Below, piece by piece: positions 53,636 through 62,504 of a stretch of 64,000 nt of DNA; the stretch's first letter is position 1; every line of letters starts with the position of its first letter. The stretch comes from Saccharibacillus alkalitolerans (GTDB lineage: Bacteria > Bacillota > Bacilli > Paenibacillales > Paenibacillaceae): assembly GCF_011090185.1 (NCBI RefSeq), contig NZ_JAAFGS010000013.1:30045-94044 (forward strand). Reading direction: 5' to 3'. The position numbers and the translations under genes are program-made. The notes below the pieces were generated by a model. The model did no database searches. It saw nothing but the letters and a program-made list of their open reading frames with translations, and was not told the origin of the DNA.

Positions 53636-54961
53636 GTGCAGCGAAAAATCAATCTGCTTCTGCTGCTGCTGGCGATCGCGGGAGGAGCGGTCGGGTTCGG
53701 CATCGGAGAGTGGCTGCTGAATCGTTATGAAGGAGAAATGTCGAGCATCCTGCTCATCGGGATTTACTTCGGCGTGCTCGCCTTCTGCATCGGGCTGGGC
53801 TGCCTGATCGCGGAGATGGTTTCGCCGAAGCTGAACGGAAGATCTTGGAGGGAGCGTTACGCGGGACTGTCGTGGAAGATGCTCGTTCCGGTGACGCTGG
53901 CCGCTTTTCTGGCATTGGGCTCGCTGTTCGAATTCGTGTACGAGCTGGATCTGGGCGGAGTAAAACGGATCAACGACATCGTGCTCGTGATCGACAATTC
54001 GGGCAGCATGACGGGCGATGCGGAACACGAAGGCAACGACCCCGAGAACGAGCGTTTTACGGCCGCCAAGGAATTGATCGGGCGCATGGATGCGGAAAAG
54101 AGAGTCGCCGTATTCACGTTCGACGAAGTTCCGCAGCTGATTCAGCCGCTCACCTCGACCGCGACGAACGGAGACAAGCAGCAGATTTACGCCAAGATCG
54201 ACGCGATCGAGCCGACGACCTACGGCACGAAGATCGACCAGGCGCTTACGGCGACCATGGATCATATTCGCGATCAGGGCAGCCCGGACAGCGGAGCGAT
54301 GGTCATTCTGCTGTCGGACGGCGTTACGGACGTGGACATGAACGCGGTGCTGGAGGAGTATCGCGACCGTCGGGTGCCGATCAACGCGATCGGGCTCGGC
54401 AATCGGGACAACCCGCAGCTTAACGAACAGGATCGCCAGGAATTGATCAAGGGATTCGAGCGGCTGCAAAGTATCTCCGACCGTACCGGCGGCACGTATA
54501 CCGACGTGAAGAACGCGGATCAGATTTCGCTGGCTTTCCAGGACATTTACCGGAACCTGGACGATCATACGCTGCTGACCGAACGGACGGGAGCGCCTGC
54601 GGGAAGCACTTATCTGCAAATTCTGCATATCGTGCTGATTCTGCTGATCGGCGCCGCGCTGGGCGCCGCGCTCGGCGTCATGTTCGACAACCGTTTCCTC
54701 GCCAAAAGCTTCGGGATCGGCGGAGCGGTCGCGGGACTGGCGGCAGGCTTGATCTTGGAGTTCGGGCTGCAGGGCGATACGCTCAGCGGCTCGACGACGA
54801 GACTGTTGGCCGATTTGGCGCTGGCGGCCGTCATCGCGCTGTTTACTCTGATCGTGCCGGTACGGGAGCCGCAGCGCAAAGAACGCGGACGCAAAGGAGC
54901 GACGACGAATCCTTCCGCAGGCCTCGGCGGCCGTGCCGGCGACCGCAGCAGCGGATTCTGA
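53636..54961 (+). CDS. vWA-domain multi-pass membrane protein 3
   Basis: 441 aa from a GTG start. Three N-terminal TM helices (about 6-24, 36-60, 82-100), a vWA domain (about 110-310) with MIDAS Asp120-Ser122-Ser124 in LVIDNSGSM, and about three C-terminal TM helices (325-405). This topology differs from the two single-TM vWA proteins upstream: here the vWA domain sits between membrane bundles and most likely faces outside. The metal-site residues are intact. It probably belongs to the same membrane system. Start supported by GGAAGTGAGGAAG. Confidence 0.88.
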   Translation: MQRKINLLLLLLAIAGGAVGFGIGEWLLNRYEGEMSSILLIGIYFGVLAFCIGLGCLIAEMVSPKLNGRSWRERYAGLSWKMLVPVTLAAFLALGSLFEFVYELDLGGVKRINDIVLVIDNSGSMTGDAEHEGNDPENERFTAAKELIGRMDAEKRVAVFTFDEVPQLIQPLTSTATNGDKQQIYAKIDAIEPTTYGTKIDQALTATMDHIRDQGSPDSGAMVILLSDGVTDVDMNAVLEEYRDRRVPINAIGLGNRDNPQLNEQDRQELIKGFERLQSISDRTGGTYTDVKNADQISLAFQDIYRNLDDHTLLTERTGAPAGSTYLQILHIVLILLIGAALGAALGVMFDNRFLAKSFGIGGAVAGLAAGLILEFGLQGDTLSGSTTRLLADLALAAVIALFTLIVPVREPQRKERGRKGATTNPSAGLGGRAGDRSSGF

Positions 54962-55183
54962 CCGGCCGGGCAACGTCCTCTTTGCCGTACGGACTCGAAG
55001 CCGACGTTCGATCGGAGCGGCAAAGGATCGGGGGATAGGGGCTTTTCTTCGGTTGAGACACCTCGGGGAAGGGTAAGGAATATTGTGGATAGCGCGTAAT
55101 TAAATAGCGTCATATTGAATTTAAAGTTTTGCTTATCGCAATCGTCCCTTGTTCCCAATCCCAACCGGAGAGGAAGAGATCCC

Positions 55184-56536
55184 ATGAGCACATTCGACGT
55201 ATTGTTTATCGGAAGCGGGCAGGCCGCATGGAACGCGGCGCTGCCGCTGGCCGCAGCCGGCCAAAAGGTCGCCATCGCGGAGCGCCACAAAATTGCGGGC
55301 GTATGCACCAATTACGGCTGCGATCCCAAGATCGTTTTGGATGGCCCCGTCAAAGTCATGGAGGACGCGCAGCTTTACGCCGGAAAAGGCCTAAGCAGCC
55401 AGTTTGCCTTGAATTGGTCCGAGCTGATGGCGCATAAAAATTCGATCATCGACCCGCTGCCCGGCATGCTGGAGCAAATGCTGGAAAAAGCGGGCGTGAC
55501 CGTTTTGCACGGCGAAGCGCGGTTTGCCGATCCGCATACGGTCGAGATCGACGGGCAGCCCTATTCGGCGGAAAAGATCGTCATCGCTTCGGGTCAGCGG
55601 CCGGCCATGCCGGATATTCCGGGCAAAGAGCTGATGAAAACGAGCGACGATTTCCTCTATCTGCCGGAACTGCCGAAGCGGATCGCGTTCATCGGGGCCG
55701 GATATGTCTCGATGGAGCTGGCTTCGATCGCGTCCAAGGCAGGCCGCGAGGTGACCGTCGTCCAGACGTCCGATCGCGTCTTGAACGGCTTCCATCCGCC
55801 TTATGCGGACAAGCTGGCCGAGAAGATGAAGAGCGACGGCGTTTCGTTCCGTTTCGGCGATCGCGCCGCGAGCGTGGAGCAGGGCGAAGGGGAACTGCTG
55901 CTGACGACGGAAAAGGGGCGGAAGATTCCCGTCGACCTGGTCGTTAACGCGACCGGACGAATACCGAACACGGACAGCCTCGGTCTGGAAGCGGCCGGCG
56001 TCGAACACACCCGAAAAGGCATCGTCGTCGACGAGTACCTGCGCACGTCGCAGCCTCATATTTACGCCAGCGGCGACGTGTTGGACAAGAAGCAGCCGCG
56101 GCTAACGCCGACGGCCGTCTTTGAAGCGAAGTATCTCGCCGCTTCGCTGACGGGCGCGGTCGACCGGCCGATCCAGTATCCGCCGATCGCCACGATCGCG
56201 TTCACCGTGCCCCGGATCGCGCAGATCGGCGTGACGCCGGAAGAAGCGGAACAAAGCGGCGGTTACGCGGTCAAACCCGTCAAGCTGGGCGAGCAGTGGG
56301 ACTTTGTCGGACGAGGCGATACGGAAGCGCATCTGACGCTCGTCTTCGATAATGAGGGCCGGTTGGCCGGCGCGGCCGCCTACAGCATGGAGGCTCTGGA
56401 GATCATCAATGCGTTGACGCCGTTCATCGCGCTTAAGCTGAAAGCCGAACAGGCGGATCAGCTCATCTACGCGTTCCCTTCGTTCGAATCCACGATTGCG
56501 GGACTGCTGCGTCAGGCGCAGGATCAGGGGGAATAA
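55184..56536 (+). CDS. FAD/NAD(P)-dependent pyridine nucleotide-disulfide oxidoreductase
   Basis: 450 aa, glutathione-reductase/lipoamide-dehydrogenase family. FAD-binding GSGQAAWNAALPLAAAG at the N-terminus, a redox-active Cys-x4-Cys in GVCTNYGCDPK, a second Rossmann motif IGAGYVSMELASIASKAG, an FAD-contact region YASGDVLDKKQPRLTP, and a C-terminal dimerisation domain. The usual His-x4-Glu active site of lipoamide dehydrogenases is not evident at the C-terminus, so its electron acceptor is unclear (a low-molecular-weight disulfide or quinone is possible). Promoter is likely its own. It interrupts the vWA/GTPase gene set and may be unrelated to it. ATG follows GGAGAGGAAG. Confidence 0.9.
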   Translation: MSTFDVLFIGSGQAAWNAALPLAAAGQKVAIAERHKIAGVCTNYGCDPKIVLDGPVKVMEDAQLYAGKGLSSQFALNWSELMAHKNSIIDPLPGMLEQMLEKAGVTVLHGEARFADPHTVEIDGQPYSAEKIVIASGQRPAMPDIPGKELMKTSDDFLYLPELPKRIAFIGAGYVSMELASIASKAGREVTVVQTSDRVLNGFHPPYADKLAEKMKSDGVSFRFGDRAASVEQGEGELLLTTEKGRKIPVDLVVNATGRIPNTDSLGLEAAGVEHTRKGIVVDEYLRTSQPHIYASGDVLDKKQPRLTPTAVFEAKYLAASLTGAVDRPIQYPPIATIAFTVPRIAQIGVTPEEAEQSGGYAVKPVKLGEQWDFVGRGDTEAHLTLVFDNEGRLAGAAAYSMEALEIINALTPFIALKLKAEQADQLIYAFPSFESTIAGLLRQAQDQGE

Positions 56537-56623
56537 AGGCGGGGCTCGGAATTTTTCCGAGCGCTGCGCTTCGCGAGCGGCGGCGGTGAAGCGACAGCTT
56601 CCGAAACGCAAAAGCTTTCCGGG

Positions 56624-56662
56624 AGGCAGCCGATCGACGGAATGGACGTCGGCTGCCTTTTT
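56624..56662 (+). terminator. intrinsic terminator after the oxidoreductase
   Basis: AGGCAGCCGA pairs perfectly with TCGGCTGCCT over a 15-base loop, followed by TTTTT. A smaller hairpin (GCTCGGAA/TTCCGAGC near 56554-56572) lies before it. Confidence 0.8.
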
Positions 56663-56812
56663 GGCGCGCTTTTCGTGCTTTTTCCGTGCCGGCACGACTT
56701 TCGTTTGCGTCCCGGTCCTGGGCTTCGGGCGGGGGAAGGCGGCAGCCGGCTGTGCTATAATGTAGAAAGCTATGAAGCATGACGAAAGAAGCGACGAAAG
56801 GGGATATCCGGA

Positions 56813-57490
56813 ATGCGGTTTATCGAAGCGGCTCCGGACTCGCCGGTGATCCGCGAATTGACGCGGCGGGTAAGCGGCGACGTCTGCACGCTGCAGTGGC
56901 AGTGGCCCGCCGGCACGGATTCGGTGTATATCGGACGCCGTGCGCTGGATGCGGAGCATGCCGGAGCGCGGCAGGAAGCGGGAACGGCCGTATTCGGGCC
57001 GGACGGAGGCTTCGACGAGTCCGGACTGAAACTGTATACGCGCGAGGAATATAAAGCCGCGGGCGGTTATCGCGATCGGCTCGACGGGATCGGGCGCTAC
57101 GCGTATACGGTATATGCCGCGCTGCCGGGCGCCGGCGAGCCGGTGCTGGTCCGTCAGCCGGACGGAACGAATAGGGTGGAGACGCCGGCGGGGCGGGCGA
57201 AGATCCGCTACTCCGTCCGGGAAAAGAAACCGCTGCTCCGCCCTTACAAAACGGTGCGGATCGAGATTTCCTGCGAGGTGCCGCTGGCCGAGGACGTGCT
57301 CTGCTACGTGAAGAAGAGCGGCGCGTACCCGACCGGCCCGCAGGACGGGACGGTGTATCCGTTCGCCGCTCCTTTCCCGGCCGGCCGCACCGGCCTGCCG
57401 GAGATCGAGGTGGGGAAGAACGATTATGTCCGGGTATTTTTCACGGACGGGAAGAAGTACGGGCAGCTGTACGAGCTGCTGCCCGAGTGA
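56813..57490 (+). CDS. 225-aa protein of unknown function
   Basis: Soluble, beta-rich protein with several aromatic-rich strands (CTLQWQWPAG, VYIGRRALD, YAYTVYAALPGAGEP, RIEISCEVPL) that look like two immunoglobulin-like or fibronectin-like sandwich domains. No signal peptide or TM segment. It lies 253 bp before the GTPase gene on the same strand and may act with it. Its last codons (from GQLYELLPE and the stop) are duplicated in the following intergenic region. ATG follows GAAAGGGG. No family recognised. Confidence 0.7.
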   Translation: MRFIEAAPDSPVIRELTRRVSGDVCTLQWQWPAGTDSVYIGRRALDAEHAGARQEAGTAVFGPDGGFDESGLKLYTREEYKAAGGYRDRLDGIGRYAYTVYAALPGAGEPVLVRQPDGTNRVETPAGRAKIRYSVREKKPLLRPYKTVRIEISCEVPLAEDVLCYVKKSGAYPTGPQDGTVYPFAAPFPAGRTGLPEIEVGKNDYVRVFFTDGKKYGQLYELLPE

Positions 57491-57704
57491 GCGGCTGCGC
57501 CGCCGGGGCTTATCCACTTGCCCAAGGGGGTATTGGATGAAGCCGCGGGTGGGCAGCTGTACGAGCTGCTGCCCGAGTGAGCGGCTGCGGTAAGCGGCGC
57601 GGTTAAAGAGTGCAGCGAAGGGCTGCAGTGAGAGACTGCAGTAAACGGCTGCGCCGCCGAGGCTTATCCACTTGCCCAGGGGGATATTGGATGAAGCCGC
57701 GGGT
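57461..57704 (+). repeat. duplicated gene end and leader blocks before the GTPase gene
   Basis: A 39-bp block (57461-57499), holding the final codons and stop of the 225-aa gene, is repeated exactly at 57551-57589. A 59-bp block (57492-57550, CGGCTGCGCCGCC to CCGCGGGT) recurs at 57646-57704 with a few differences. Both blocks overlap, so the region arose by successive local duplications. Confidence 0.88.
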
Positions 57705-57743
57705 TGGAATAATGATTTCATATGAGGGTAGGGGGAACGGGGA

Positions 57744-59000
57744 ATGAGCTTTTTCAGCCGATTCAAGAGAAAGCCTCAGGAAGAGCCGAGGCCGCTGTTT
57801 TACGATATCGTCTGTCCGTACTGCTTCAGCAAGTTTTCGCCGGAGGAAGTGGTCTTCCGCGCTTCGCATCACCGCGAGGACGACGAAGATTACGCGCTGC
57901 GCGAAGACGAACCGCTGAATCGGTATCGGGAGCGTTTCGGGCTCGATACGGTATACGACATGGAAGCGATCCTGTATCCGCGCGACATTTTGCCGGAACA
58001 TCGCACTTATACGGACAACGTGCTGACGGCGCTGACGGACCGGTACGGGGAAACGACGCGCCGCCGTCTGTGCCCGCACTGCCATAACGAGCTGCCGGTG
58101 ACGGCGGGCAAGGTGCCGAGCAACATCATATCGATCGTGGGCGCGTCGCAGGTCGGCAAGTCCGTCTATATGACGTCGCTGATCCACACGCTGCAGCAGA
58201 CGACGGCCGATCGGTTCGACGCCGCCTGCATGCCGCTGAACGCGGAGATCAGCCGCAAGTTCCGCATGAACTACGAAGACCCGCTGTTCGAGCGCGGCGA
58301 TCTGCTGGCTTCCACGCAGAAGGAGCGGATGCAGGAACCGTTCATTTTCCAATTCGTGTTCAAGGACGAAAACAAAGCTCCGCTGACGCTGGTGTTCTTC
58401 GACGTGGCGGGCGAGGGCATGGTGGACGAGGAATACCTGAACCTGCACGGACGGCATATCAAAAATTCCGCCGGCATCCTGTTCATGGTCGATCCGCTGC
58501 AGATCCGTTCGATCCGCGAGCGCATCCGCATCATGCTGGGCGACAAGCCGGGCGAATGGACCAACCGCTACGACGAACCGCGCGACGTGGTATTGACCAT
58601 GTTCAGCGACTTCATTTCGCATCAGGAAAAAGGCAAAACGGACATTCCGACGGCGGTCGTGCTGACGAAGAGCGACATGCTGCGTTCGCTGGCCGACGAG
58701 AACGGGGATTACATACGTCCGAACAGCAACATTTTCAACAACATGGAGCATCACGACTATTTCGACCTGAACGAATTCGACAATATCGACGGCGAAGTGC
58801 GGCGCTTTATCGAGAAAGTGGATCGTCCGTTCAAAGGAACGATGGACGTCTATTTCAACGAGACCGGCTATTTCGCGGTATCGGCGCTCGGCAGCAATCC
58901 GGTCGATCAGAAGATTCAGGGCGTCGTCAGCCCGATGCGGGTCGACGAGCCGTTCATCTGGCTGCTGTACAAATTGAAGTATATCGAGGGGAGAGAGTAG
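57744..59000 (+). CDS. zinc-ribbon P-loop GTPase, TRAFAC type (GAP1-associated)
   Basis: 418 aa. A split zinc ribbon surrounds the start (Cys24/Cys27 in VCPYCFSKF and Cys110/Cys113 in LCPHCHNE). The G domain has a Walker A at 133-140 (GASQVGKS), a DxxG switch at 220-223 (FFDVAGEG) and a TKSD guanine-specificity motif at 308-311 (VVLTKSDML), so GTP rather than ATP is expected. No TM segment. Its stop is 3 bp before the GAP1-like gene, the characteristic pairing of this GTPase class. The family has been proposed, from gene neighbourhoods, to work in NTP-dependent conflict systems; the activity here is unproven. Confidence 0.88.
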   Translation: MSFFSRFKRKPQEEPRPLFYDIVCPYCFSKFSPEEVVFRASHHREDDEDYALREDEPLNRYRERFGLDTVYDMEAILYPRDILPEHRTYTDNVLTALTDRYGETTRRRLCPHCHNELPVTAGKVPSNIISIVGASQVGKSVYMTSLIHTLQQTTADRFDAACMPLNAEISRKFRMNYEDPLFERGDLLASTQKERMQEPFIFQFVFKDENKAPLTLVFFDVAGEGMVDEEYLNLHGRHIKNSAGILFMVDPLQIRSIRERIRIMLGDKPGEWTNRYDEPRDVVLTMFSDFISHQEKGKTDIPTAVVLTKSDMLRSLADENGDYIRPNSNIFNNMEHHDYFDLNEFDNIDGEVRRFIEKVDRPFKGTMDVYFNETGYFAVSALGSNPVDQKIQGVVSPMRVDEPFIWLLYKLKYIEGRE

Positions 59001-59003
59001 ACG

Positions 59004-62000
59004 TTGAGCACATTCTCCTCGCAAAAAATCGGCCAGCAGCTGTATACGAGAGCGCGCCGCGGCATTTTCAGGGATACGGAAGGTTACGACACGATCGCGC
59101 GCTCGGCCGGTCTGGACGATGCGTTCGTCAAAAAAACGCTGCATCCGCTCTGCTCCTATGATGCGCCGGCCGAACTGACCGCTTCCGGCGTCAAGGACGA
59201 ATCGGCCTATCCGGATTCCGTGCACCTGGTGCAGTTGGAAAACGGAGACGTCGTGCTGGGACGCAGCCTGTACAAGTCGGTCGACTTCGCGGGACTGCGC
59301 AGCACCTTTTTCACCCATAACTATGTCATTCCGGCGGAAAAGGCGGACGCCCTGCCTGCGGAGTACATGAGCTTCCTCTATGCGGATTACGCGTCGCAGG
59401 AGAGCGGGCAGGCGGAAGAAGAGACGCGCGGCGCCGCGCTGCCCGAACTCGAATCGCTGCCGATGAGAGCGGAGCGGCCGCAGCCGAAGACCGGCCCGGA
59501 CAAGCTCGAAGAATTGGGCCTGGACGGCGCTTCGTTCAAGCGTCTGCTGCTGGCCGTCATGGAATCGATCGGCGGACGCCGCAAAGTGTACGTGACGCTG
59601 AACGCGCCGGTGGCCGATATGAGCGCCCGCGCGCTGCGGCTGCTCGAAGTGCTGTACGCCGCGCTGCCGCCGGCTTTCCGCCGCCGCCTCGGCTTCGTGA
59701 CGTATTCGCGCGAGCCGCACAGCCGCAAAGGCGTGCATCTGACGTTCGTGGAGCAGGGCTCCATGCGTCCGGGCGACCGGAATATCGAAAAAGACTTCCT
59801 GTTCGACTTCTCGCGCGGCCGGATCGTGAACGCGGCCGAAGGCGGAAGCCTGCAGGAGCTGGCGGACTTTCTGCATGAAGGCCTGCGCGATCCGCAGCGG
59901 CTGGAGCGCTTTTTCGCTTTCGCGGACGAAGCGCTCGGCAGTACGCCGGAAGATCTGAATCCGGAACGCTACCTGGAGCTGTCCCTCTTGTTCCGGATCG
60001 AGGAGGGCGACGAAACGCCGTACGAAGCGGATCGGCGCGGCATTCTCGGCCTGCTGCTGGGCTGGGTTCGCCGCTTAGGCGAGTCGCGGCCGAAAGCGCG
60101 CATGCTCGATCTGCTGGGCGGACGTTTCGACCGCGAAATGCGGGAACTGCTGGCGGGACGCATACCCGAACCCGATCTGCTGCGCGACCTCGTGGTCTAT
60201 TACCGGGTCGGCGGCAAAGGGGCGGATGCTTCCGTGCTGCGGTATCTGCTGACGCTGATGCCGTTGGTGACGCGTCAGAAGCGCAAAGACGGCGGAATGG
60301 CGTATTATTCGGTGATCGAAAGCGATCCCGAGCTGGCGGACATGTTCTTCTCGACACTGATCGGCAACCGCCAGCTGGCGTCGATTCTGTTTGAGCCTTA
60401 TCTGGACCGGAAACTGGAGTCGGCGGAAGACGCTTCGGAAGTGGTGCGGATGGTGCAGAAGTGGTCCGACGACCATTCGGGCCTGCTGAACAACGAGCAT
60501 TTCTGCGATTCGTCTCGGCGCGTGCTCGGCAGCAAGCTCCGCCGCTCCGGCGAACCGGTGTCGGCCGTGCGCGGCGTCGTCGAGACGCTGCGCGGCGACG
60601 GCAACCCGACGGCCGGCTTGATGGACGGCACGGGCGCAGAGCTGATGAAGCATCCGCTCTGCGTGACGCTGGCGGACGAAGCGGTCCAGCATCTGCTGGA
60701 CGAATGGGAATGGGAAAAAGTAACGCTGCAGCAGGTCACGGGACTGGGCTTTCTGTTTGAAGGCGAGACGGAAGAGGAGCGCAAACGCAAAGTGCGCGGT
60801 CCCCGGGGCACCGGCAAATATGCCGCGCTGCGCGCCGCTTACCTGTGGTTCACCCAGGAACGGCCGGACGCGACTCTCCTGGACGGACTCGGCATGAAAG
60901 AGATGGACGAAGTCCAAATGCTCGGCAAGCGTCTGCTGCCGGCGGAGATCGCGGCGGGACGCTACAACCGTCTGCTGCCGGCTTTCTCGCGCAGCCTGAG
61001 CGGCGGCGGGGAAGACGTCGATTACCGGCGCCTCGTCGACGCCGTGCGGATCAACGCCGGGAGAACCGGCGGACGCGAAGAAGTATACCGGTTCTTCGCC
61101 TGGTCGGCCGAACAGGAGCCGTACGTGCAGGACCGGAAACTCGACCCGGCTTACGAAAAGGAGATCGTTCGCTATTTCGCGGCGCACGACCGGGAAGCGT
61201 TCCGGGACAAGAACAACCGGCGCGAATATTTCGATGCGGCTCCGGCTCCGCTTGCTTCCGTGTACCGCAAAGTGCAGGCCCAGCAGGCTCCTGCGCTGGT
61301 ACGCTGGATGCGCAAAAACCGCGGTTTGACGCTGGTGCTGATGGGGGTGCTCGCCCTGCTGATCGTCGGCGGAGCAACGGTCGGCGTGCTGTATGCCACG
61401 GGCGTAATGGGCGGTCAGGAGCAGACCGCTCAGGCACCTGCCGCCGATCCGGCGAACGATCCGTCCGCGAACGCGGGCACGGATACTACGGGCACGGACG
61501 GAGAAAGCCCGGCGGGAGAACCGGCCGGCAGCGGCGAACCCGCGATGCTGGTGTTCGCGCCGACGGGCGGGAAGACAGTGGAATTCGGCTTCCGTACCGC
61601 CGAAGCGCGGGACGCGTTCATGAACGAACCGCACAGTCTGACGTTGGAACTGGCGGACGGCTCCAAAACGACTTATGACAGCCCGATTCTGGAACGGGGA
61701 ACCGACCCCGAGCCGACCGAAGGAGCGGACGCTCCGGAAAGCCCTGCGGGCGAAGAGCCGGCCGGCGGCACGGGCACTGAACAGGTTCAGGGCGACGGCG
61801 CGGGTGCCGGAAGCGAAAGCGGCGAACCCGGAGCCGCGGCGTCCGGCGCTGACCTGACCGGCACGGACAACGGTGCCGGAACGGAAGAGCCGGCCGGCGA
61901 AGCGTCCGGCCAAGGGACCGATGCGGGCGCCGGCTCCGCGACCGGCGCGGAGCAGGGAACCGCAGCCGGCGATACGTCCGGCGCGGGCACGGCACCGTCC

Positions 62001-62207
62001 GCGGGCGAAGCAGCCGATTCGGGGAACGACGCTGCGGCCGGCGAAGGCGCCGAAGCCGGAAGCGGAGCCGCCTACGAAGAGGCGGCTCCTGCGGACTACC
62101 CGTACAAGGCGATTTATCGCATCGTGACTCCGCTGAATTCTCCCGTCGAACGGGTGACCGTCGACGAGGAAAGCTATGACATCCGCTCGGATTCCGCGGC
62201 GGAATAA
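59004..62207 (+). CDS. GTPase-associated protein 1 (GAP1-N2 type) with TM and disordered tail
   Basis: 1067 aa from TTG 59004, 3 bp after the GTPase stop, behind GAGGGGAGAG. The N-terminal 140 residues match the GAP1-N2 pattern from memory: QQLYTRARRGIFRDTEGYDT, then FFTHNYVIPAE. A long helical middle (about 165-760) follows, probably GAP1-M/GAP1-C. One TM helix lies at about 775-797 (LTLVLMGVLALLIVGGATVG). The exterior part has a short beta domain (about 840-890), a long Gly/Ala/Glu-rich disordered stretch (about 890-1035) and a terminal strand motif. It probably ties the cytoplasmic GTPase to an envelope sensor. Family call is by recall, not search. Confidence 0.82.
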   Translation: MSTFSSQKIGQQLYTRARRGIFRDTEGYDTIARSAGLDDAFVKKTLHPLCSYDAPAELTASGVKDESAYPDSVHLVQLENGDVVLGRSLYKSVDFAGLRSTFFTHNYVIPAEKADALPAEYMSFLYADYASQESGQAEEETRGAALPELESLPMRAERPQPKTGPDKLEELGLDGASFKRLLLAVMESIGGRRKVYVTLNAPVADMSARALRLLEVLYAALPPAFRRRLGFVTYSREPHSRKGVHLTFVEQGSMRPGDRNIEKDFLFDFSRGRIVNAAEGGSLQELADFLHEGLRDPQRLERFFAFADEALGSTPEDLNPERYLELSLLFRIEEGDETPYEADRRGILGLLLGWVRRLGESRPKARMLDLLGGRFDREMRELLAGRIPEPDLLRDLVVYYRVGGKGADASVLRYLLTLMPLVTRQKRKDGGMAYYSVIESDPELADMFFSTLIGNRQLASILFEPYLDRKLESAEDASEVVRMVQKWSDDHSGLLNNEHFCDSSRRVLGSKLRRSGEPVSAVRGVVETLRGDGNPTAGLMDGTGAELMKHPLCVTLADEAVQHLLDEWEWEKVTLQQVTGLGFLFEGETEEERKRKVRGPRGTGKYAALRAAYLWFTQERPDATLLDGLGMKEMDEVQMLGKRLLPAEIAAGRYNRLLPAFSRSLSGGGEDVDYRRLVDAVRINAGRTGGREEVYRFFAWSAEQEPYVQDRKLDPAYEKEIVRYFAAHDREAFRDKNNRREYFDAAPAPLASVYRKVQAQQAPALVRWMRKNRGLTLVLMGVLALLIVGGATVGVLYATGVMGGQEQTAQAPAADPANDPSANAGTDTTGTDGESPAGEPAGSGEPAMLVFAPTGGKTVEFGFRTAEARDAFMNEPHSLTLELADGSKTTYDSPILERGTDPEPTEGADAPESPAGEEPAGGTGTEQVQGDGAGAGSESGEPGAAASGADLTGTDNGAGTEEPAGEASGQGTDAGAGSATGAEQGTAAGDTSGAGTAPSAGEAADSGNDAAAGEGAEAGSGAAYEEAAPADYPYKAIYRIVTPLNSPVERVTVDEESYDIRSDSAAE

Positions 62208-62218
62208 ACGCAGCACGG

Positions 62219-62265
62219 AAAGCCCGACCGGACGCCGACTAATGTCGCGTCCGGTCGGGCTTTTT
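62219..62265 (+). terminator. strong intrinsic terminator after the GAP1 gene
   Basis: 17-bp perfect stem AAAGCCCGACCGGACGC / GCGTCCGGTCGGGCTTT followed by TT. It marks the end of the GTPase/GAP1 transcript. The next 240 bp to the WG-repeat gene hold no recognisable feature except its ribosome site. Confidence 0.94.
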
Positions 62266-62504
62266 GCCGCTTTTGCATCTGCTCGCTGTCGGTTCGCGCG
62301 GAGAGACGCCCGTACCGATTTCCGCAATTCGAATTCGGAGCGCCTTCATGCCGCGGGATCGGACCGGCCTACTGCCGCCGGCCTATAACCCTTTCATTTT
62401 CCGTTTTCTTAAAGCCGTTTGGCCGCTCCCGCCCGCTGGTTAAGGGATAACTAAGAGAAGCGATAATTGTTCCTTCTTCGCATTTTTCCGCGGGAGGTGA
62501 TCGG

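Noticed and set aside
39592..62207. Mobile island or prophage
   Set aside because: GC content and codon style match the flanks and there is no integrase, transposase, tRNA or direct-repeat boundary; transfer cannot be excluded but is not visible.
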